Below are positions 8,300 through 15,384 of a stretch of DNA of 21,649 nt, one piece after another. The stretch comes from DATIHK01 sp035480775. Its GTDB lineage: Bacteria > Patescibacteriota > WWE3 > UBA101185 > UBA10185. How positions within the stretch are numbered: position 1 is the first letter of the stretch; each line of letters starts with the position of its first letter. The notes under the pieces are model-generated. The model was not told the origin of the DNA, did no database searches, and worked only from the letters and a program-made list of their open reading frames with translations. The DNA lies in NCBI GenBank assembly GCA_035480775.1, contig DATIHK010000018.1, positions 1-21,649 of the forward strand. Direction: 5' to 3'. A program made the translations under genes and the position numbers.

Positions 8300-8568
8300 T
8301 GCCAGAAACCAAAGACAAAGATAAGAGAAAACGAACCAATACCAGAAGACTTCCACAAAAAGTAGCAGCTTGCTATTTTACTGAGACTAAAACTAAACCC
8401 GATTATAAGGATGTGCTTGTTTTAAAACGATTTATAACTGATCGCGGAAAAATAATTCACCATTCTAAATCGGGAGTTAGCTCCAAAAACCAAAGATTGT
8501 TAGCTACAGCGATAAAGCGAGCAAGATTTATGGCTTTTTTGCCTTATTCTGATAAACACGCTCTCTAA
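8299..8568 (+). CDS. rpsR: 30S ribosomal protein bS18
   Basis: Partner of bS6 on the small-subunit platform. The 89-residue product has a basic N-terminal extension (KDKDKRKRTNTRRL), then the family core: CYF near residue 26, DYKDVLVLKRFITDRGKI, and the C-terminal KSGVSSKNQRLLATAIKRARFMAFLPY signature (spread over residues about 57-83). The start overlaps the ssb stop by one base. In many bacteria rplI follows this gene; here it does not, which fits CPR lineages reported to lack bL9, although rplI could lie elsewhere in this genome. Confidence 0.95.
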   Translation: MPETKDKDKRKRTNTRRLPQKVAACYFTETKTKPDYKDVLVLKRFITDRGKIIHHSKSGVSSKNQRLLATAIKRARFMAFLPYSDKHAL

Positions 8569-8570
8569 GG

Positions 8571-8584
8571 TATGATATTATAAT
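8571..8584 (+). promoter_or_regulatory. Putative -10 region for the GlmL-like gene
   Basis: The 19-nt gap after rpsR is a cluster of -10-like hexamers: TATGAT (8571), TATTAT (8577) and TATAAT (8579). TATTAT ends 5 nt before the ATG at 8588, again pointing to a leaderless or near-leaderless transcript. Confidence 0.45.
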
Positions 8585-8587
8585 TTC

Positions 8588-9673
8588 ATGCCCGTTAGTA
8601 ATCAAACTCCTATCGTTTCAGCAAATTTTGGAACCTCCAGCGTTTCTGTTTTATATTTTGATCCAACTGGAAGCTTTAAAGTTTTCTCTTTTCCTTACTC
8701 CTACTCACATAGTATCTTTAAAAACTCTGTATCAGAAGCAGACTTTAACCTTGAGGTTATAAAATTAGCTTGTAAGTCATTCAAAGTTTCTCTAAAAGAT
8801 TGTGACTTGGTTGCAACGGCTTTTCCTAATTTTCCAGTCATAGATACTGAGATAAAGCTGTCAACCACTTTAGATCAAGTTTTGAGCTCAATCACAGACT
8901 ATAACTGCATATATGCTGGATACTTTAAAGTATTAGAAAATAGTGGTTTTACTTATACTTTTCCCATCTCTGAGCAAACAAATAGTTCAGAAAATGACGC
9001 CACAAATTTATTTGGTAATTTAAGCATTTATCCTCAAATAACTTTTTTTGACGACAAAAAAAAGTTCGCAATATACAACATGGCCAAAATGCAGCGAAGT
9101 CAGAACAGAGCTACTTTAGATTCTGCAAAACCAGTTTTATTTACTGGTTATTCTTTGCAAAACTTTTCAGGCAAAAATCAGTATTTGAGTTATATACTTT
9201 GTATAGATCTTATAAAAGAGGTGGGTTGTTTTGAGATAAAGCTTGATGAAGCCAACATTCTTACTAATTTGGCAGCTATAAATATGTATAAAGCAGGAAA
9301 TACCAATGTCTTAGATGATCGTAAACTTGTTTCATTAGGCACGCTTTTAAATACGCCTGGTTATACAGAGTGCTATGTTGAAGGAGATACAGGTACCTCG
9401 CAATTGATAACGCTTGAAAAAGAAAAGCTCTTTTTCTTGCCTTTAGAAGAAGGCGCTACAGCAAAAATTGTTGTGAAGAATGCCGTATTGGGCAATCTTG
9501 AGAAAAATATAAAGGGTGGTCGATTAGGTTTAATTCTTGATACCAGAGAAAAAAACGATCCTCAGTTTACTTCGCAAGATTATTTTGAAAAAAATTCGAC
9601 TTTATGGTTGTCTAATATCAAAGAAGCAATGGATGGCTTATATGTATATACCAGTAATAAAGAAAATAATTAA
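8588..9673 (+). CDS. GlmL/MutL-like, probably degenerate actin-fold protein of unknown function
   Basis: I recognise this only at fold level. The start (PIVSANFGTSSVSVLYFD, residues 8-25) looks like a worn phosphate-1 loop of the sugar-kinase/Hsp70/actin fold. The C-terminal third resembles the GlmL/MutL family named after the glutamate mutase accessory protein: PVLFTGYSLQNF, then ILTNLAAINMYKAG, then a beta-rich end with LPLEEGATAKIVVKN and GGRLGLILDTRE. I recall similar genes in CPR and Chloroflexi followed by the same kind of partner as here. No glutamate mutase genes are present, so the mutase-linked name should not be taken as a function. The 3' end overlaps the next gene by 32 nt in another frame, suggesting coupled expression. 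The 361-residue chain shows no signal peptide. Confidence 0.5.
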   Translation: MPVSNQTPIVSANFGTSSVSVLYFDPTGSFKVFSFPYSYSHSIFKNSVSEADFNLEVIKLACKSFKVSLKDCDLVATAFPNFPVIDTEIKLSTTLDQVLSSITDYNCIYAGYFKVLENSGFTYTFPISEQTNSSENDATNLFGNLSIYPQITFFDDKKKFAIYNMAKMQRSQNRATLDSAKPVLFTGYSLQNFSGKNQYLSYILCIDLIKEVGCFEIKLDEANILTNLAAINMYKAGNTNVLDDRKLVSLGTLLNTPGYTECYVEGDTGTSQLITLEKEKLFFLPLEEGATAKIVVKNAVLGNLEKNIKGGRLGLILDTREKNDPQFTSQDYFEKNSTLWLSNIKEAMDGLYVYTSNKENN

Positions 9674-10631
9674 TTCCAATAATGTAAATGTAGAAAGATC
9701 TTTGCCTACAGGTGGAAAAGTTAACATCGCCAAAGGGGAAAGAGCCGAACCATTTAGTAGAGTAGGTATGTCTAAAATCTCGTATAAACAAATGGAACTT
9801 CCTGTAGAATTTGAGCTTACCAAAGGAAAATCTTGGAAGAGTTTTTTTTATACGGGTGAAAAACTAGGTAAATTGCAGCACAAAAATTTAGTTGCACCTT
9901 TCGATGGTTATCTAGAAAAAACAGAAACAGGTTATATCTTGAAAGAAGAAGACAAGGTTTACTGGCTATTAGCCGGAGTTTGGGGCGAAATAGTAAACGT
10001 AACAGAAGATAAATCAGTATTAATTAAAACGCAAGCTACAGACATATATTTTGCAGCAAGTACTCCAAATTCAATTTCTGGAGAGTTAATTGTTTTTCCT
10101 AATCCATCTGAAATATTAGAAATGCAATATCTAGAAAAGTTCGAAAAATACGCTTTCGGCAAAATTATTTATGTCGGAAATTATGCTAGCCCCGATGTTA
10201 TAAAAAAAGCGCTTGATTTAGGAGTTGTAGGCGTTATTGCTGGAAGTGCTGACAGGACGACTTTTTCACTCGCTAAGCAAAATAAAATGTTTATGGGAGT
10301 GTTTTCTGGATTTGGCAATATTCCCACTCCAAAAGCTGTATTTGATATCTTAAAAGAAGTTTCAAACAGATATGTTTTTATTAGTGGAGATTCTAATTTG
10401 CTCAGAATTCCAATGCCTATTCCATTTGATGATTCCATGTTAAAACAAAATTCTCCTAAATCAGTTATTAAGTTGGCAAAAAAAGGAATAAAAGTTGTTG
10501 TTTTACAAGACCCGGTATTTGGCTACGTTGGTGAGGTTGACAGAGTATATGGATCCAGTATATTTGTAAGACTTGAAGAAAATAATCAAGTTGTTGAAGT
10601 TAGTGAGCCCAATGTTTTAGCAATTGAATAA
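9642..10631 (+). CDS. Conserved protein with barrel-sandwich and KOW/SH3-like domains, unknown function
   Basis: Residues about 17-45 (VNVERSLPTGGKVNIAKGER) and about 85-115 (KNLVAPFDGYLEKTETGY) look like the two halves of a lipoyl/RnfC-type barrel-sandwich, with Pro-Gly turns but no obvious lysine modification motif. A short beta segment (WGEIVNVTEDKSVLIKT) resembles a KOW element. The middle (GKIIYVGNYASPDVIKKAL, then LGVVGVIAGSADRTTF) looks like an alpha/beta domain. The last ~50 residues (DPVFGYVGEVDRVYGSSIF) form a clear KOW/SH3-like end. The product is 329 residues from the ATG at 9642, chosen as the last in-frame ATG before the conserved part; the frame is open from further upstream. 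It overlaps the GlmL-like gene and stops 1 nt before the S41 protease ATG, so the three are likely one transcript. Function unknown. Confidence 0.55.
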   Translation: MYIPVIKKIINSNNVNVERSLPTGGKVNIAKGERAEPFSRVGMSKISYKQMELPVEFELTKGKSWKSFFYTGEKLGKLQHKNLVAPFDGYLEKTETGYILKEEDKVYWLLAGVWGEIVNVTEDKSVLIKTQATDIYFAASTPNSISGELIVFPNPSEILEMQYLEKFEKYAFGKIIYVGNYASPDVIKKALDLGVVGVIAGSADRTTFSLAKQNKMFMGVFSGFGNIPTPKAVFDILKEVSNRYVFISGDSNLLRIPMPIPFDDSMLKQNSPKSVIKLAKKGIKVVVLQDPVFGYVGEVDRVYGSSIFVRLEENNQVVEVSEPNVLAIE

Positions 10632-10632
10632 A

Positions 10633-11850
10633 ATGTCGAAATTAGATCAATTTAAAAGATTATTTGTTGTATTTTTGGTCGCTGTAGGCTTCTTTTTTGG
10701 AGGCTATTATTTTGGTAAAAGTGGATATATTTTTGAAGTTCGTAAAAATCCTCCCAGTTTAACCGTAATCAATCAATACCCTAAAGATCAAAAAGTTGAT
10801 TTCGCACTTTTTTGGGATGTATGGAATATGATAGATGCTACTTATTTAGAACGCCCTGTAGATCATCAGAAGATGTTATATGGAGCTATTCAAGGTATGG
10901 TGGCATCATTGGGAGATCCATATACCTCATTCCTTCCACCAAAAACAAACACTGTTGTAAACAACGCGATTAATGGTATTTACGCAGGTATTGGTGCAGA
11001 ATTAGGATTTAAAGATAATCAATTAGTGGTTATCTCTCCGATCGACGGTTCACCGGCTAAAGCCGCTGGTATTCAAGCAGGAGATAAAATTTTAGCCATT
11101 AACGGCCAACCAACAGGTGGTATGGATCTAAATGATGCTGTTGCCAAAATACGCGGAGAAGAAAACACAACAGTTACTTTATTTATTCAAAGAGGAAATA
11201 CAGCTCCTTTTAATCTTACAATTACTCGTAAACAACTTACAGTTCCTAGCGTATCTTGGAAAGACAAAGGCGATGGCACAGCTTACATAAGAGTAAGTCG
11301 CTTCGGTGAAGACACTAATGGAGACTGGGACAAAGCAGTTTCAGAAATTGCTATTCAAATGAAGCAGCTAGACGCCGTAGTAGTAGATGTGCGAGGTAAT
11401 CCAGGAGGTTATTTACAATCAGCTGTCTATTTAGCAAGTGAATTCTTTAGAGATAAACCGGTGTTATGGGAAGAATCTCCAACAGGACAACAAACACCAT
11501 TTATGGCCAAGAGGGTAGGCAACTTTGATTCAGTACCTGGGATAATAGTTTTAATTGACGGTGGAAGTGCTTCGGCTTCCGAAATACTTTCGGCGTCTCT
11601 AAAAGAAAACATCAACGCCAAGTTAGTAGGAGTAAAATCATTTGGTAAAGGAACTGTTCAGGATACCAAAGACTTTAAAGACGGTTCTGGCGTTCACATT
11701 ACCATAGCTAAGTGGTTAACACCTAACAAAGAATGGATCCATAAAGTTGGACTAATTCCTGATTATGTTGTAGAGCGTACAGATAAAGATGTTGCTGCAG
11801 AAAAAGATCCACAATTAGACAAAGCACTAGAACTCGCCAAACAATTTTGA
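10633..11850 (+). CDS. S41-family C-terminal processing peptidase (CtpA-like)
   Basis: Membrane-anchored serine protease of the periplasmic/extracytoplasmic side that typically trims or degrades envelope proteins. An N-terminal membrane anchor spans about residues 9-29 (RLFVVFLVAVGFFFGGYYF). The conserved SLGDPYTSFLPP segment is followed by a PDZ domain (about 115-195, with GSPAKAAGIQAGDKILAINGQ) and the S41 catalytic core. The catalytic Ser is in GGSASASEI (Ser about 314) and the Lys in SFGKGTVQ (Lys about 339), so the Ser-Lys dyad is intact. At 405 residues it has normal length. I chose the ATG at 10633, 1 nt after the previous stop; an in-frame TTG at 10624 is less likely. The HtrA-like gene follows 23 nt later. 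Confidence 0.93.
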   Translation: MSKLDQFKRLFVVFLVAVGFFFGGYYFGKSGYIFEVRKNPPSLTVINQYPKDQKVDFALFWDVWNMIDATYLERPVDHQKMLYGAIQGMVASLGDPYTSFLPPKTNTVVNNAINGIYAGIGAELGFKDNQLVVISPIDGSPAKAAGIQAGDKILAINGQPTGGMDLNDAVAKIRGEENTTVTLFIQRGNTAPFNLTITRKQLTVPSVSWKDKGDGTAYIRVSRFGEDTNGDWDKAVSEIAIQMKQLDAVVVDVRGNPGGYLQSAVYLASEFFRDKPVLWEESPTGQQTPFMAKRVGNFDSVPGIIVLIDGGSASASEILSASLKENINAKLVGVKSFGKGTVQDTKDFKDGSGVHITIAKWLTPNKEWIHKVGLIPDYVVERTDKDVAAEKDPQLDKALELAKQF

Positions 11851-11873
11851 AAATACTAAAGGAGAAATAAATT

Positions 11874-13022
11874 ATGACAAATAACAAACCCAAATTGTTG
11901 TTAGGTTTACTTATTTTGGCTATTTTCGTAGCTGTATTTGCTGTTCCTGAAATTGGCAATAAAAATAATCACGGGCTAGACAGACTCTATTCTCAAATAA
12001 AAGCGCGTGTTTCGAGTATCATTCATAAAACTCCTTATCAAAACTCTTCAAACTATCTTAATCAACAAGTTGTTTCTGAAGAATCTTCAGTAGTAGATGT
12101 CGTTAGCAAAGTTTCGCCAGCAGTTGTTTCTGTAATAGTAAAAACTGTGAATTTTGATATGTTTACCGGTCCTGCCGCAACAGAGCAGGGGATTGGAACA
12201 GGTTTTATTATTAATTCTGATGGCTTAATAGTTACAAATAGCCATGTTGTATCAGATCCTAATGGTCAATACTCGATTGTTCTAAAAGATGGAACGACTT
12301 ATGAAGTAAAAAAAGTTCATTTGGATACTTTTTCAGACATAGCGCTACTTGAAATAGATGCTAAAAATTTGCCAACAGTAAATTTAGGCGATTCAGATGT
12401 GCTTAAAGTGGGTCAACGCGCCATTGCCATCGGCAATGCTTTAGGCATGTATCAAAACACCGTTACAGTAGGAGTTGTTTCAGGTATTTCTCGTGAAGTA
12501 ACTGCTTATGATGAATTAGGTGGAAATTCAAAGACTTACGAAAATGCTATTCAAACAGATGCCGCATTAAATCCGGGTAATTCTGGTGGTCCGTTGCTAA
12601 ATTCTGCAGGACAAGTTATTGGTATCAATGTAGCAACAAGTCCAGCAGCTCAAAATTTGAGTTTTGCAATTCCGGTAAATACTTTAAAGCCTATAATTGA
12701 TTCGTTCTTGAAAGTTGGCCGAATAGTCAGACCTTACTTGGGTGTTCAATACACTATTATTACCAAAGAGATAGCCGATATCAGGCGTCTTCCACAAGGG
12801 GCTTTTGTCTCTCAAGTTGTTACTGGATCACCAGCCGATAAAGGTGGAATCGAACGCGGGGATATTGTTAAAACTATTGATGGAGTTCAAGTCTCTAGTG
12901 CAAACTCACTAAGTACGGTAATAAATAAGCACAAAGTAGGGGATGCAGTAGCAATTGTTTTAGACAGATCTGGAAAAGAGCAAACAGTATACGTAACGCT
13001 CGAAGAAGCTCCTGAGAATTAA
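11874..13022 (+). CDS. HtrA/DegP-like trypsin-fold serine protease with PDZ domain
   Basis: Envelope quality-control protease. The 382-residue chain has an N-terminal membrane anchor or uncleaved signal (about residues 7-24, LLLGLLILAIFVAVFAVP), a low-complexity linker, a trypsin-like domain with an intact catalytic triad (His124 in TNSHVV, Asp155 in TFSDIALLE, Ser237 in NPGNSGGPLLN), and one C-terminal PDZ domain (about 285-375, with GSPADKGGIERGDIVKTIDG). A Shine-Dalgarno AAGGAG lies 9 nt before the ATG, as expected for a downstream operon gene. Together with the S41 protease it forms a two-protease unit. Its TAA shares a TTAA palindrome with the stop of the convergent prfA gene, and no terminator lies between them. 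Confidence 0.93.
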   Translation: MTNNKPKLLLGLLILAIFVAVFAVPEIGNKNNHGLDRLYSQIKARVSSIIHKTPYQNSSNYLNQQVVSEESSVVDVVSKVSPAVVSVIVKTVNFDMFTGPAATEQGIGTGFIINSDGLIVTNSHVVSDPNGQYSIVLKDGTTYEVKKVHLDTFSDIALLEIDAKNLPTVNLGDSDVLKVGQRAIAIGNALGMYQNTVTVGVVSGISREVTAYDELGGNSKTYENAIQTDAALNPGNSGGPLLNSAGQVIGINVATSPAAQNLSFAIPVNTLKPIIDSFLKVGRIVRPYLGVQYTIITKEIADIRRLPQGAFVSQVVTGSPADKGGIERGDIVKTIDGVQVSSANSLSTVINKHKVGDAVAIVLDRSGKEQTVYVTLEEAPEN

Positions 13023-13963
13023 GGAGTTTGAGTTATCATTTTATCAATATCGCCGTTCATAATTGCGGGTAGATTGTGCCAGCTGGTTTGAATTCTGTGA
13101 TCGGTTATTCTATCTTGAGGGTAGTTGTAAGTTCTAATTTTTTCACTGCGATCTCCGGTTCCGACTTGCTCAGAACGCAAATCCCCGAGATTTTTTACTT
13201 GTTGTTCTTGCATCATTGTATATAAGCGCGATTCTAAAACTTTCATAGCTTTTTCACGGTTTTTTAATTGTGAGCGTTCTTCTTGGCACTCGACCACAAC
13301 TCCGGTTGGCAAATGCGTCAAACGCACTGCTGTTGAAACTTTATTTACGTTTTGACCTCCAGCACCTCCTGATCTAAAAAAGTCCATTTTAATGTCTTCT
13401 GGGCGAATATCAATTTTTACTTTGTTTAGTTCTGGCAAAACCGCAACCGTAGCTGTGGAAGTATGTATGCGTCCTCCAGCTTCAGTTACCGGAATTCTTT
13501 GGACTCTATGCACGCCGGATTCGTTTTTTAGTAAGTCATAAATACCTAGTCCCTTGATTGAAAAAGTTGCAGTTTTAATTCCACCGGCTTCGTTAGCTGA
13601 ATAAGAAAATTCTTCGACCTTGAAGCCCTTTTTTTCGGCGAAACGATGGTACATTCGATATAGATCAAAAGCAAAAAGACCCGCTTCGTCTCCGCCTGTA
13701 CCGGCTCTGACTTCTATTATAGCTATATTGGGATTAACTCCTGGTCCTGTTGAATCATTTTGGTCAGAGTTTTCGTAATTTTCGCCTAGAGTGGCTATAG
13801 AGTTATTTAAGTCTTGAATCTGTTTTGTTAGATGAATTATTTCTTCGGCAATTAAAGATTTCATTTCTTCATTTGTTTCATTTTGTGCCATGATTTTGTG
13901 TTCAGAAATTTCTGCTTCGAGTCGTTTTATTTCGTTTTGTAGATTTTCTTTGACTTCATTCAT
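13019..13963 (-). CDS. prfA: Peptide chain release factor 1
   Basis: Recognises UAA and UAG stops and triggers peptide release. The stop-codon tripeptide position reads PVT (residues 158-160, in RIPVTEAGGRIHTS), which fits the PxT of RF1 rather than the SPF of RF2. The catalytic GGQ is at 202-204 (SGGAGGQNVNKV). At 314 residues it is shorter than the ~360 of E. coli RF1; the missing part is in N-terminal domain 1, which here is a single coiled-coil-like segment (residues 1-65) before the conserved EVRAGTGGDEAGLFA. The start is the ATG at 13963; a TAATAT box 6 nt upstream may give it a leaderless transcript of its own inside the end of the preceding gene. It is the last gene of the minus-strand cluster. 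Confidence 0.95.
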   Translation of the reverse strand: MNEVKENLQNEIKRLEAEISEHKIMAQNETNEEMKSLIAEEIIHLTKQIQDLNNSIATLGENYENSDQNDSTGPGVNPNIAIIEVRAGTGGDEAGLFAFDLYRMYHRFAEKKGFKVEEFSYSANEAGGIKTATFSIKGLGIYDLLKNESGVHRVQRIPVTEAGGRIHTSTATVAVLPELNKVKIDIRPEDIKMDFFRSGGAGGQNVNKVSTAVRLTHLPTGVVVECQEERSQLKNREKAMKVLESRLYTMMQEQQVKNLGDLRSEQVGTGDRSEKIRTYNYPQDRITDHRIQTSWHNLPAIMNGDIDKMITQTP

Positions 13964-13969
13964 AAAGCT

Positions 13970-13975
13970 ATATTA
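13970..13975 (-). promoter_or_regulatory. Putative -10 box of a leaderless prfA promoter
   Basis: TAATAT on the minus strand ends 6 nt before the prfA ATG and overlaps the stop of the preceding gene. It has the same spacing as other first genes here. Expression by read-through is equally possible. Confidence 0.35.
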
Positions 13976-14530
13976 CCTTTTTGCCTGATATTTGTCAGTG
14001 TAAAGAGCGATATTCTGGCCCATAAAATTTAATTGCACTTTCTTTATATACAAACCTTGTAATTGTGCGTATTCTACGAGTGATTCTAGCCAGTCTACAT
14101 TATGTCGTTTTACAATAGGTTCATCGATCACACAGCAGGGGAGAAGTACAAAATCTTTATCGTATTTTTTAGCGGCATCTATAATTTTCATATTTGAGCC
14201 GTGGGTGTGCAGACCAATAAGCAAATCAAAATCTTGCGCCATTTCTGTTTGGAATGGTTCAGAAATTCTTTTTACAGCCTCAAGATCTGCAAGTTTAACT
14301 CGCTTATTTTCTTTTAAGTCTTTAAATTTATGTGGAAGATTTTGGCTAACAGGGTCAATCACTACTGTGTTAAATCCATTTTGAGAGAGTAGGTAAGCTA
14401 GTAGACCTTTTCCGCCGCCGATATCAGCTATTTTACAGGGTTGATAAGTCGCAGTTAGCCATTCCGTCAAAAGTTGAAAACGGAATTGATGTGGCTTTCT
14501 TGGTTTTTTTCGCACAGTATGTTGGCTCAT
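13973..14530 (-). CDS. Methyltransferase-like protein, paralogue 1
   Basis: 185 residues with a Rossmann-type start, CKIADIGGGKGLLAYLL (about residues 32-48), the glycine-rich S-adenosylmethionine-binding motif I of class I methyltransferases, and VVIDP as the motif II acidic strand. A later stretch, DLLIGLHTHGSN...LLPCCV, resembles the GLHxCGxL...CC pattern of the Methyltransf_32/METTL25-like group. The basic start (RKKPRKPHQF) could contact RNA. There is no NPPY motif, so it is not PrmC, despite lying next to prfA. Its ATG overlaps the TGA of the next gene upstream (ATGA at 14527-14530), and the two proteins share the same pattern, so they look like a tandem duplication. Substrate unknown. 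Confidence 0.6.
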   Translation of the reverse strand: MSQHTVRKKPRKPHQFRFQLLTEWLTATYQPCKIADIGGGKGLLAYLLSQNGFNTVVIDPVSQNLPHKFKDLKENKRVKLADLEAVKRISEPFQTEMAQDFDLLIGLHTHGSNMKIIDAAKKYDKDFVLLPCCVIDEPIVKRHNVDWLESLVEYAQLQGLYIKKVQLNFMGQNIALYTDKYQAKR

Positions 14531-15009
14531 AAGTTTGGTTCCGATACTAGACCAATATTTTTTGAACTCTTGAATGCAAATTCCACTCTTTTATAATTTA
14601 TTTTATTTTCATCGTAAAATTTAGAAATTTCTGTTAATAAAGCTTCGCGTCCTAATTTTTGAGTTTTATCCCAATAGTTGCAGCAGGGGATTAAAACTAC
14701 AGGTTTTAGTTTGGCCGATTCTGCAACTGCTCGTGTAGCAGCATCAGGATGTAGTCCTATTATTAAGTCATAAACTGTAGCCAGTTCTGGACTAAACTCT
14801 ATTTGTTTATTGGGAACTCCCCGCAAAACCCATCCGCGCGGATCAATTACTTCGGCTTCATAGTTGTAGCGTTTACGAAGAATTCTGGTTAACATTCCTT
14901 GGCCTCCCGCAACATCGGCAATATAAGTAATGTTTCTTCCGTATGTATTGAAAATAAATTCGGCTAACACCTCGAATCTTTCGGGTGCTCCGTGAAACTT
15001 ATGCGTCAT
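14527..15009 (-). CDS. Methyltransferase-like protein, paralogue 2
   Basis: 160 residues, similar in layout to its downstream neighbour: an N-terminal helix (APERFEVLAEFIFNTYG), motif I as YIADVAGGQGMLTRIL, an acidic strand EVIDPRGW, and DLIIGLHPDAATRAVAES followed by VVLIPCCNYW. The GLH and PCC elements align with those of paralogue 1, while the residues between differ: HPDAATRAV here against HTHGSNMKI there. The pair could form a heterodimer with one catalytic and one supporting subunit, but that is a guess. It starts 6 nt after the rpmE stop and overlaps paralogue 1 by 4 nt. No NPPY or other target-specific motif is seen; the substrate is unknown. Confidence 0.6.
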   Translation of the reverse strand: MTHKFHGAPERFEVLAEFIFNTYGRNITYIADVAGGQGMLTRILRKRYNYEAEVIDPRGWVLRGVPNKQIEFSPELATVYDLIIGLHPDAATRAVAESAKLKPVVLIPCCNYWDKTQKLGREALLTEISKFYDENKINYKRVEFAFKSSKNIGLVSEPNL

Positions 15010-15015
15010 TTTAGT

Positions 15016-15345
15016 CTATTCTTTGGAAGTTGCTTCAGTTTTTGCTTCTTCTAATAAGTCTTTTAAGCTACCAGATTGAGTAAGAGTGTCTTTTGCAGTT
15101 TTTTTGCTAGATTTGCGTTCAGAAATGATTTTTTGCTTTTCTTCAGCAATCTTGCGTTTTTTGGCGAATTTATCAATTCTTCCTTCTGTATCAACAAATT
15201 TTTGTTGACCGGTAAAGAATGGATGGCAAGCGCTGCAAATTTCAACTGAAATAGCATCTTTAGTTGACATGGTTACAAATGTATTGCCGCAAGCGCAGGT
15301 TACAATAGTGTTGGTATTTAATTTTGGTTGAATATCTTTTTGCAT
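15016..15345 (-). CDS. rpmE: 50S ribosomal protein bL31, zinc-binding form, with C-terminal extension
   Basis: Large-subunit protein that bridges to the small subunit. From the ATG at 15345 the product is 109 residues. Residues 1-66 match bL31 (MQKDIQPKL..., TCACGNTF, EICSACHPFFTGQQKFVDTEG), with the zinc ligands Cys17, Cys19, Cys37 and Cys40 all present. The last ~43 residues are an added Lys/Glu/Ser-rich helical tail not found in typical bL31. I chose 15345 because bL31 begins Met-x-x-Asp-Ile; the frame extends further upstream to 15384 but that part does not match. A promoter with TTGCCG and TATAAT lies inside the 3' end of the EamA gene, so rpmE can be transcribed on its own. Confidence 0.93.
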   Translation of the reverse strand: MQKDIQPKLNTNTIVTCACGNTFVTMSTKDAISVEICSACHPFFTGQQKFVDTEGRIDKFAKKRKIAEEKQKIISERKSSKKTAKDTLTQSGSLKDLLEEAKTEATSKE

Positions 15346-15355
15346 GACGGGGAGA

Positions 15356-15384
15356 ATTATATCAAGTCTTTCTTCTTTCGGCAA
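15356..15384 (-). promoter_or_regulatory. Putative rpmE promoter
   Basis: On the minus strand: TTGCCG (15384-15379), a 17-nt spacer and a perfect TATAAT (15361-15356), 10 nt before the rpmE ATG. It overlaps the end of the EamA gene. The 5' untranslated region would be a few bases. Confidence 0.6.

Noticed and set aside
8588..9673. Genuine glutamate mutase accessory protein GlmL
   Set aside because: No mutase subunit genes are nearby and the phosphate loops look degenerate, so only a family-level resemblance is claimed.
13973..14530. PrmC/HemK-type release factor methyltransferase, expected next to prfA
   Set aside because: There is no NPPY motif in either methyltransferase-like protein.
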